A stretch of DNA of 64,000 nucleotides from F1-60-MAGs149 sp037133755 (lineage in GTDB: Bacteria > Actinomycetota > Thermoleophilia > Gaiellales > F1-60-MAGs149). Below, one piece after another: positions 57,997-64,000 of this stretch (the first letter of the stretch is position 1; each line of letters opens with the position of its first letter). The stretch spans positions 31,897 to 95,896 of the forward strand of contig JBAXNN010000010.1 of the NCBI GenBank assembly GCA_037133755.1, read 5' to 3'. Below the pieces are notes generated by a model. The model made no database searches. It was not told the origin of the DNA and saw only the letters and a list, made by a program, of their open reading frames with translations. The position numbers and the translations under genes are program-made.

Positions 57997-58206
57997 ATGG
58001 CCGATTGCACAATCCGCATTAAGAAGAACGGCTCTGCGATGGTCAGCGGCTCGTTCGTCGTCGAGGACGTCGACGGCAACCCGTACACGATTGAGGGCGA
58101 GGCCTTCCTGTGCCGCTGCGGCGCCTCGCACACGAAGCCGTTCTGCGACGGCTCGCACAAGGCCGCCGGCTTCGAGTCGGCACCGCACGTCGGCGACGAC
58201 GCCTGA
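57997..58206 (+). CDS. CDGSH iron-sulfur domain protein
   Basis: 69-aa protein with the CDGSH motif CRCGASHTKPFCDGSHKAAG: three Cys and one His bind a [2Fe-2S] cluster, as in mitoNEET-like proteins. The N-terminal 35 residues are beta-rich without a membrane segment. A strong AAAGGAGG ribosome-binding site precedes the ATG. Its function is probably electron or cluster transfer. Follows groEL after a terminator, so it is likely an independent transcript. Confidence 0.92.
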   Translation: MADCTIRIKKNGSAMVSGSFVVEDVDGNPYTIEGEAFLCRCGASHTKPFCDGSHKAAGFESAPHVGDDA

Positions 58207-58214
58207 GCCAAACT

Positions 58215-58311
58215 GGATCCGGATCCGTTTTGACCGGAATTCGGTCAGTTTGGATCCGGATCCATAGTTGTTTAAGTCGCGCAAATTTGGATCCGGATCC
58301 AAAGCTGCGCG
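58215..58311. repeat. Triple GGATCCGGATCC palindrome array
   Basis: Three copies of the 12-nt palindrome GGATCCGGATCC at 58215-58226, 58252-58263 and 58289-58300, each starting exactly 37 bp after the previous one. The first two flank GACCGGAATTCGGTC, itself a palindrome. The third is the centre of a 34-nt hairpin (58278-58311) with CGCGCA/TGCGCG ends. It fills the gap between the CDGSH and midA-like stops (convergent genes) and may terminate both. Confidence 0.8.
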
Positions 58312-59313
58312 TTAGCGTCGCGCGAGCCAGACCATGAAGGGCAGGCGCTCGTCGAGGAGACCGGCGAGCGCCCAGTCCTCCTCCGTCCGCACGTCCGCGG
58401 GCGGCACGTCCCAGCCGTGGCTTCGCAGCCAGTCCGGCTGGGTGAGCAGCTGCTCGACCTCGACTCCGACGGCTTTGGCGGCGTCGGTCAAGGCGCCAAA
58501 GTCGACGTCGGCTGTCAGGTCCTGGGTGCCCGGTGCCTGCAACGGATCGCCGCCCTGCTGTCCGCCGATGTACGTGCGCACCGGTGGCCGCCGGCCATCG
58601 TGCACCTCGGTGCCGACACCGCCGTAGTCGATCAATGCGACGCGGCCACGTCGCACACTGCCAACGAGCGATGCCACCAGCGGCAACAGCGACGGTCGTA
58701 CCGCGTAGCGCGCGCCGACGCGTGGCTCGACCTGCGCGCTCAGCAGGCGCGCGATCGCCGGCTCGGCCTGCTGTAGCGTCTCCACCAGCCGCCCGCTCGT
58801 ATCGGCATCGACGAGCACCTCGTCGGGCCACTGCAGCAGCCGGACGGGCAACGCGTCGAGAACCTCATTGGCATAGAGGAAGCCGCTAGCCGGCTTGAGT
58901 TCGGCCGGGTGCTCGACCCAGCGAGCCTCAACACCGGCGAGCGTCTCGCGCTGGCGCGCCTGCAGGCCACTGCTCAGCTCGATCAACACGAGCTCGTGTG
59001 GCACGCCCCGCTCGGTGAGCCCCTCGCTGACGCGACGCGCCAGCCCACCCGTGCCCGGGCCGGCCTCCGTCACGCGGAAGTGCTTCGGCCGCCCAATGAC
59101 CTCCCACGTTGCAGCGGCCTCGGCGACGACCGCTGCAGCAAACGCTGGGTGCGCCATCGCGGCGGTGGCGAAGTGCCCACCCTGGCCGATCCCCGGCCCG
59201 CGGGTGTAGAACCCGCTCTCTGGATCGAACAGCGCGGCCTCCATGTACTGCGCAAACGTCAGCGGACCGTGCGCGCGGATCCGCTCGACGAGCCGCTCCC
59301 GCAGCGAGCTCAT
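58312..59313 (-). CDS. MidA/NDUFAF7-family class I SAM-dependent methyltransferase
   Basis: 333-aa protein of the DUF185/MidA family, arginine methyltransferases needed for assembly of complex I in eukaryotes. N-terminal GPLTFAQYMEAALFDPESGF is the family signature, VTEAGPGTGGLARRV the SAM-binding motif, and FLYANEVLDALPVRLLQW the conserved ANE[VL]LDALP block. In bacteria the target is not known. The ATG overlaps the stop of the DDAH-like gene. Confidence 0.92.
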   Translation of the reverse strand: MSSLRERLVERIRAHGPLTFAQYMEAALFDPESGFYTRGPGIGQGGHFATAAMAHPAFAAAVVAEAAATWEVIGRPKHFRVTEAGPGTGGLARRVSEGLTERGVPHELVLIELSSGLQARQRETLAGVEARWVEHPAELKPASGFLYANEVLDALPVRLLQWPDEVLVDADTSGRLVETLQQAEPAIARLLSAQVEPRVGARYAVRPSLLPLVASLVGSVRRGRVALIDYGGVGTEVHDGRRPPVRTYIGGQQGGDPLQAPGTQDLTADVDFGALTDAAKAVGVEVEQLLTQPDWLRSHGWDVPPADVRTEEDWALAGLLDERLPFMVWLARR

Positions 59314-60170
59314 GCCTGGCGGAGCAGCTCGCGCGTCAGGCAGGTCGGGCCGCCATCGCCCTTCAGCGAGACGTCGCCGCCCTGATAGGCGTGCACCTCG
59401 ATGCCCTTCGCCTCCATCGCGCGACGGATCTTCGGATTGCCGTCGAGAACGACGACGACGCCGGGGGCGGTGGCGAGGATGTTGCAGCCCATCGTCCAGT
59501 ACTCGTCCTCGTCGAGCGGGATCACGCCAATCCCCCGCTCCTGCAGCTCTTGGATGAGCGTGACGGGCGCGAGCGGCTCGAACACCACGGCGAGATCGTG
59601 CGTGACGGGCGAGATGAAGCTCATCAGGTGCAGGACGTGCTCGGCGCCGCGATCGTGCGGCAGGTCGAAGCGCATGGTCTTCGCGCCCTCCGCCGCCAGG
59701 ATCTCATCGAGCTGGCGATGCGCCTCGGCGTTGGTGCGGTATCCACGCGCGACGGCGAGGGTCTCGTTGTCGAGCCAGACCATGTCACCGCCGTCGGCGG
59801 TGGCGGTACCCGTCAGGCGGCCGGCGATCGGCACACCCGCGGCCTCGAGGTCGGCGACCATCCCCTCCCCCTCGCCGACGCGCTGCGGCTTGGCCGACTG
59901 CAGCACGATGGCACCCTGGCCGCACACCCAGACCGGGTCGCAGACGTAAACGGAATCGACGAGACCATCGAGCGGCTCGGCGACAGTGACCTCGCAGCCG
60001 AGGCTCTCGAGCAGCTCGCCGAAGGCCTCGTGCTCTGCCGTCAGCTTGGCCGGATCGGGCTCGCGCCAATCGGCGGCGGCGAAATCGCCGTGGGTGACGG
60101 GTCGGCGAATAAGGACGCGGCGCAGCGGGTCGACCATCGACTGCACGCCATAGCGGGAGGCATCGGACAT
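59310..60170 (-). CDS. Dimethylarginine dimethylaminohydrolase/amidinotransferase-family protein
   Basis: 286-aa guanidino-group-modifying enzyme with a five-bladed alpha/beta propeller. Motifs are DSVYVCDPVWVC, TATADGGDMVWLD with the substrate Asp, the histidine region GAEHVLHLMSFISP, and the catalytic cysteine in GDGGPTCLTREL. It probably hydrolyses arginine, dimethylarginine or a related guanidine. It is interesting that the coupled downstream gene encodes a MidA-type arginine methyltransferase. ATG at 60170 lies 7 nt after a -10 hexamer on the minus strand. Confidence 0.9.
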   Translation of the reverse strand: MSDASRYGVQSMVDPLRRVLIRRPVTHGDFAAADWREPDPAKLTAEHEAFGELLESLGCEVTVAEPLDGLVDSVYVCDPVWVCGQGAIVLQSAKPQRVGEGEGMVADLEAAGVPIAGRLTGTATADGGDMVWLDNETLAVARGYRTNAEAHRQLDEILAAEGAKTMRFDLPHDRGAEHVLHLMSFISPVTHDLAVVFEPLAPVTLIQELQERGIGVIPLDEDEYWTMGCNILATAPGVVVVLDGNPKIRRAMEAKGIEVHAYQGGDVSLKGDGGPTCLTRELLRQA

Positions 60171-60177
60171 GGCGCGT

Positions 60178-60183
60178 AGCGTA
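60178..60183 (-). promoter_or_regulatory. Putative -10 hexamer for leaderless DDAH-like transcript
   Basis: TACGCT on the minus strand ends 7 nt before the ATG at 60170. Confidence 0.5.
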
Positions 60184-60199
60184 CCCGCGTCACCGCCAC

Positions 60200-61363
60200 C
60201 TACGGGACGTAGAGCCCCGTGCTGATCGAGATAGTCGCCATGACGATCATCGAGATCGGCAATACGACCTTAAGCGTCAGTGCGAGGCGGGGCCGGCTCG
60301 AGACCTGAATCGCAGCAAGCCACATCACGACGAAGATGCCCATCCCGTAGCGCGGCAGCGCCAGATAGGTCCCGGCGAATACCGGCAAGATGACCGCAAG
60401 CGCGGCGTACAGGAGGTACTCCGTCGGTAGGCGTCGCCGCAGCGCTCCCTCGATCAGCAAGAGGCACCACGTCATCGCCATGGCGGTATCGAAGATATAA
60501 AACCCTCTCGTGAAGTCGCGCGCCGCGAGAATCAGACCGTCGAACACTGCGATCGGAAGAGCCAGCACGAGCATGAGGTTGATGCCGCGCCCCCAGCCGG
60601 TGGCCTGCGCGGTCTGTGTCGCAAACGGATCTCCCGTTCGGTAATACAGATAGGCGCCGAACGACAGGTAGACGAACGGCAGCAGCAGCACCGGTAGTGC
60701 GCGTCGCACGAGCGCCCGGTCGATTTTCCGCCCGCCATCTTTCCAGATGCGCAGGAGCATGGCCGGCGCGAGCATGATGCCTGTCGGTCGTGTCATGACG
60801 GCGAGGGCGCCGACACCGCTAGCCGCGAGGAGCAGACCGCGCTCGAGCAAGACAAACGTCGCGACGGTGAGCAGCAGGTACGTGCTCTCCGTGTACACCG
60901 ACGAGAACAGATACGCCATCGGAAAGAACGCCGTCAGCCAGACGGCGGTGCGGGCGATGCGCTCGGTGCTTCGTCGGGCAATCAGGCCGTGCAAGAGCAC
61001 GATCGCCACGAGAAAGAAGGTCGTTGAAACAAGGATGCCGGCCGCGATGTACCCGATCGAGAGCCAGTTGTGCACCACGCGGTCGAGCAGTGGGAAGAGC
61101 GGAGAGAACGCGACGCTGTTGCCGTGCGCGACGGTCGGGTCGTACCCGTAGTCCGCAATGCGTCGGTACCAGATACCGTCCCACGCGCCGAATGGCTCGA
61201 GCAATGCCGCACCCAGTCCCTGGCCTGGCTCCCGCTGCGTGTACCCGATGACCCCGAGGATCACGAACGTGTCCACCCGTGACAGCACACCAATCACGAG
61301 CGGATAGCGCCAACCTTCGAGGCGCGCCTTCACGCGCGGCGCATCGACGGCGACGGCTGCCAC
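60200..61363 (-). CDS. PIG-V-like membrane mannosyltransferase
   Basis: 387-aa protein with ten or so helices. The first extracytoplasmic loop contains FGAWDGIWYRRIADYGYDP, the PIG-V/Gpi18 type acidic WD motif, and FSPLFPLLDRVVHNW. FFPMAYLFSSVYTESTYLLL follows. It would transfer mannose from a polyprenyl-phosphate carrier to a lipid-linked acceptor outside the membrane. GTG at 61363 lies six bases after the methyltransferase stop; the operon also contains the PAP2 gene. Confidence 0.85.
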   Translation of the reverse strand: MAAVAVDAPRVKARLEGWRYPLVIGVLSRVDTFVILGVIGYTQREPGQGLGAALLEPFGAWDGIWYRRIADYGYDPTVAHGNSVAFSPLFPLLDRVVHNWLSIGYIAAGILVSTTFFLVAIVLLHGLIARRSTERIARTAVWLTAFFPMAYLFSSVYTESTYLLLTVATFVLLERGLLLAASGVGALAVMTRPTGIMLAPAMLLRIWKDGGRKIDRALVRRALPVLLLPFVYLSFGAYLYYRTGDPFATQTAQATGWGRGINLMLVLALPIAVFDGLILAARDFTRGFYIFDTAMAMTWCLLLIEGALRRRLPTEYLLYAALAVILPVFAGTYLALPRYGMGIFVVMWLAAIQVSSRPRLALTLKVVLPISMIVMATISISTGLYVP

Positions 61364-61369
61364 GGGTCG

Positions 61370-62341
61370 CTAGGCGGACTCGGGCTTGCGCGCGATGACG
61401 GTGAAGATGTCGCCGAAGCTGACACCGACGGTGCGCTCGGCCAGACCGACCTTGTCAAGCGCACCGCTGACAAGCCGGCCGATTGTCGGCGAGTACGCGT
61501 CGAGGCGCGAGGCGAGGTACGTCAGGCGGACGCGACGCACGTGCGTGGAGACCTCACAGATCTGGAAGCCCTCACGGCGCAGCATCTCGGGCAGCGTCTG
61601 CCGCGAGAAGTAGACGAGGTGCATCTGCATGTACCAGGGCCAGCGCTTGCCGAAGGTCTTGGCGAAGAGCGACTCGACGTCCATCGTCGATACGGCGAAG
61701 ATCCCGCCGGGCCGCAGCGCCGAGTAGATCGCGCGGATGTCGAGCGCCGGATCGGGCAGGTGCTCGATGACGTCCCAGAGCGTGATCACGTCGTAGCCGC
61801 CGTCGGGCAGCGGGGCGTCCTCGACGGCGCCGCAGTGGACCTTGCCGTCGATCCGCGAATTGGCGATCTCGGAGCACCAGCGCGACGGCTCGACACCCGC
61901 CACGTCGAAGCCGGCGTCCTGCGCGAGCGTGAGGAACGTGCCGACGTGGCAGCCGACGTCGAGCAGGTGGCCCGAGCGACGGTACTTCTGCACGTGCGCG
62001 AGGCTCTCGGCGAACGTCTCGATGCGCCCCTGCTCCTCCTCGATGTATGACTGATCCTCGACGTCGCCGTAGTTCTCGACGACCGCCTCGTGGTGCGGGC
62101 GCGGATTCATGTAGACGAGGTGGCAGGAGCGGCACTCGACGATGCGGCCGTGCTCACCGAAGGCGCTCGAGGTGCACGTGTAGTGCACGCGCGGGTCGGC
62201 CACGCGCGTGCCGATCGTGTCCTCGACCTTGACGCGATAGTCGTCGGCGCCGCAAAGCGGGCAGTGGACGTGCACCTCGGCCTTCGGGCGGGTGTCCTGC
62301 GACGCGCTCTGGGCGGTGTCCTGCTGCTGGTCTTTGCTCAT
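61370..62341 (-). CDS. SAM-dependent methyltransferase with N-terminal zinc-ribbon-like region
   Basis: 323-aa protein. The N-terminal region (about 20-80) has CPLCGADDY and IVECRSCHLVYMNPRP, a rubredoxin-like double CxxC typical of sugar or lipid methyltransferases. Residues about 120-240 are a class I methyltransferase with HLLDVGCHVGTFL and VITLWDVIEHLPDP. The acceptor is probably a glycan or lipid, given its neighbours. ATG at 62341 overlaps the PAP2 stop (ATGA). Confidence 0.88.
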   Translation of the reverse strand: MSKDQQQDTAQSASQDTRPKAEVHVHCPLCGADDYRVKVEDTIGTRVADPRVHYTCTSSAFGEHGRIVECRSCHLVYMNPRPHHEAVVENYGDVEDQSYIEEEQGRIETFAESLAHVQKYRRSGHLLDVGCHVGTFLTLAQDAGFDVAGVEPSRWCSEIANSRIDGKVHCGAVEDAPLPDGGYDVITLWDVIEHLPDPALDIRAIYSALRPGGIFAVSTMDVESLFAKTFGKRWPWYMQMHLVYFSRQTLPEMLRREGFQICEVSTHVRRVRLTYLASRLDAYSPTIGRLVSGALDKVGLAERTVGVSFGDIFTVIARKPESA

Positions 62342-63330
62342 CGAGACGGCCTTCCGAAGCGTGCGGTTGAGATCGGCGGGGTGAACGGGCCGGCGAGGGC
62401 GCCGAGACCGAACGGTCGGTTGATCAGTTTGCCGGAGCCCCACCACGCGAGGAGGGCAACGGCGATGCCGACGAGGATATCGGATATGTAGTGGTCGGCG
62501 AAGTACACGATGCAGAAGTACATCGTCAGCGGGTAGAGCAGCATCACGTAGCCGAAGCGGCGCTTCCACGTGAGCGCGAAGATCGCGACGAGGGTCGAGT
62601 AGCCGGTGTGCAGGCTCGGCACGGCGGCGTACGGGTTCGGCAGCATCAGGCTCTCGATCCACGACTTGTCGGCCGAGACGGGTGCGGCCGCTGCCTGGGC
62701 GTACCCGATCTTGGTCATCTCTGGCAGGAGGCCGATCTGCGCGGCGGCCCACGGCGGAGCGGCGGGGTAGATCAGGAAGATGAAGGCGCCGATCAGCGAG
62801 GCGCCGACCAGCGCCGTGGCGCAGCGGTAGTAATGCTCGCGCCGATCGAGCCAGATGATGAACAGCAAGGTCGGCGGCACGATGAAGTGCGCGCGGTTGA
62901 GCAGGCCGAGCAGCTGGTCGTACCACTGCACGGTGCCGGTCCAAAGCCAGCCTTGGAGGACGACAGTGCCGTTGCGGCCAAACAGGATGAACTCGTCGAA
63001 CTTGAGATGGGGCAAGTAGTACGGCTCGGGATTGATGATGTGCGCGAGGCCGCGCAGCTCCTCGTAGACGAGGATCGCGACGATCAGCGGGAGGAAGTCG
63101 CGCACGTAGCCCTTGCCAACCCCCAGGACGAGTGCGGGGACGAGCAGGATCAGGAAGTAGCGGTCCGGTGAGAGGTAGACGCCCTTGAGCAGAATCATTC
63201 CGCCGAGGCCGACGAGATAGGCGAGCAGCAGCGCAACGATGCGGTTGCGCGTCCAGACCGGATCGGTGCCGGGCAGGAGCGGCGCGACGTCGATGGCACC
63301 GTGGGCGTGATGGGATTCGGACGGCACCAT
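62338..63330 (-). CDS. PAP2-superfamily membrane phosphatase/transferase (AUR1-like)
   Basis: 330-aa protein with about eight helices. The PAP2 motifs are AAVPSLHTGYSTLVA and YFADHYISDILVG, with the two catalytic histidines. A large N-terminal membrane part precedes, as in inositol-phosphoceramide synthase-like (PAP2_3) proteins. Possible roles are phosphatidyl- or phosphoinositol-lipid headgroup transfer. ATG at 63330 begins a hydrophilic head of 25 residues. First gene of PAP2-methyltransferase-mannosyltransferase, perhaps a glycolipid operon. Confidence 0.87.
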   Translation of the reverse strand: MVPSESHHAHGAIDVAPLLPGTDPVWTRNRIVALLLAYLVGLGGMILLKGVYLSPDRYFLILLVPALVLGVGKGYVRDFLPLIVAILVYEELRGLAHIINPEPYYLPHLKFDEFILFGRNGTVVLQGWLWTGTVQWYDQLLGLLNRAHFIVPPTLLFIIWLDRREHYYRCATALVGASLIGAFIFLIYPAAPPWAAAQIGLLPEMTKIGYAQAAAAPVSADKSWIESLMLPNPYAAVPSLHTGYSTLVAIFALTWKRRFGYVMLLYPLTMYFCIVYFADHYISDILVGIAVALLAWWGSGKLINRPFGLGALAGPFTPPISTARFGRPSR

Positions 63331-63413
63331 AGGATCGTTCTGCACCGCAGGGTACTTCCCCTGCGCGAGCGCGTGGTGCAACCGCGCCTGCGGAGTATGC
63401 GAACCTCCGAGTG

Positions 63414-64000
63414 ATGCCCGCAAACGCCTCCCCTGCCGATCAGCTCGCCGCGCTGCGTTCGGTCTGTGGTGTGCTCGCTCCCGTGCGTGCCTTCGTTGAG
63501 GTCGCCGGACCGGACGCTGAGGCGTTTCTGCAGAACCTGCTGACGCAGGATCTCGCGGGCATCGCCGACGGCGAGTCGCGTCGTGCGCTGCTGCTCACAC
63601 CCAAGGCGAAGGTGCTGGCCGACGTGCGCGTCACGCGTCTCAGCCATGAGCACCTGCTGCTCGACGTCGAACCCATGGCAGTCGCTGAGCTCGTGAAGCA
63701 GCTGACGCGTTATCGCCTCGGCTCGAAGGCGACGATCGAGGCGACGGAGCACTGGTCGCTCGTGTCGTTGATCGGGCCGGGCGCCTTGGCGATTGAGCTT
63801 CCGGGCAGGCGTATCGAGTCCTCGCTGGGCGACCTGCCCCGCGCCGACACGATCGTCGCGACGAGTGATCTCGCGGCCTCGCTCGATGCCGCGGTGCGCG
63901 CGGGTGCAGTTCCCGTCGAAGAGGGCGCCGTCGAGGCACTCCGGGTGGAGGCCGGTGAGGTGCGCCTCGGCCACGACGTCGATGAGCGCTGGATGCCGGC
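63414..64000 (+). CDS. YgfZ/GcvT-domain folate-binding protein, C-terminus outside the window
   Basis: 195 codons are visible of a tetrahydrofolate-binding protein of the YgfZ/GcvT type. RAFVEVAGPDAEAFLQNLLT is the conserved N-terminal signature, followed by GESRRALLLTPKAKVLADVR and the LLLDVEP strand. YgfZ proteins support iron-sulfur enzymes such as the radical SAM MiaB; the diagnostic KGCYxGQE motif lies past the window edge. An adjacent in-frame GTG (63411) is an alternative start. Confidence 0.88.
   Translation, partial: MPANASPADQLAALRSVCGVLAPVRAFVEVAGPDAEAFLQNLLTQDLAGIADGESRRALLLTPKAKVLADVRVTRLSHEHLLLDVEPMAVAELVKQLTRYRLGSKATIEATEHWSLVSLIGPGALAIELPGRRIESSLGDLPRADTIVATSDLAASLDAAVRAGAVPVEEGAVEALRVEAGEVRLGHDVDERWMP

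Overview
The window is high-GC DNA, densely coded on both strands. It looks like a chromosomal stretch of an actinobacterium, probably a deep-branching, Thermoleophilia-like lineage. The evidence is: a NucS mismatch endonuclease, a SigR-type ECF sigma factor with a zinc anti-sigma partner and a GGAAT-N18-GTT promoter, a menaquinol bc complex with a cytochrome b/c fusion, many GTG starts, and many start codons 6-8 nt after a -10 hexamer, which implies leaderless mRNAs. The taxonomy is inference. No rRNA, tRNA, CRISPR array, prophage or transposase gene was seen.

Layout. 1-9.1 kb (minus): a polyprenyl diphosphate synthase (cut by the window edge), menG/ubiE, ubiX, the qcrABC menaquinol-cytochrome c reductase, msrB, ubiD, a degenerate prenyl-synthase-like gene, hemB and a pseudokinase. 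This is a menaquinone, heme and respiration block. 9.2-19.6 kb: moeA, fumC, a degenerate M28-type membrane peptidase, a two-component system, trehalose-phosphate synthase, a BKACE (DUF849) enzyme and a TlpA/CcdA thiol-redox pair. 19.8-25.4 kb: a Nudix gene divergent from a nucleotide-sugar cluster (2-epimerase, 6-dehydrogenase, Gfo/Idh oxidoreductase, hexapeptide acetyltransferase), then LysE and DUF427. 25.4-28.7 kb: an M16 peptidase, an amidohydrolase and a MobA/MocA-like nucleotidyltransferase. 28.9-31.9 kb: a carnitine 3-dehydrogenase-like enzyme, the SigR-type sigma/anti-sigma pair and heme A synthase. 31.9-39.5 kb: an O-antigen ligase-like protein, a GT-C-like membrane protein, a phosphatase, a FadR-type regulator and the complete dTDP-rhamnose set rmlA-C-D-B. 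39.5-46.3 kb: nucS, fabI, a coxSLM-type molybdenum hydroxylase, homoserine kinase and a lipoprotein. 46.3-49.7 kb (minus): a lipoylation operon of 2-oxoacid dehydrogenase E2, lipB, a VOC protein and lipA. 49.8-55.8 kb: an ABC exporter, small proteins, a hydroxyisobutyrate-dehydrogenase-like enzyme, an ASCH protein and a tandem MFS pair. 55.8-58.2 kb: CIRCE-controlled groES-groEL and a CDGSH protein. 58.3-64 kb: MidA, a DDAH-like enzyme, a PIG-V-like mannosyltransferase, a methyltransferase, a PAP2 membrane protein and the start of a YgfZ/GcvT-like gene.

Most genes sit in tight operons with ATGA, GTGA or TGATG overlaps, so starts can be placed confidently. The features not explained by ordinary genes are several roughly 100-bp intergenic inverted-repeat elements from at least three unrelated sequence families (at 12.0, 19.6, 29.9, 28.7 and 58.2 kb), resembling REPINs. 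Three degenerate enzymes that keep the fold but lack catalytic residues are also notable.
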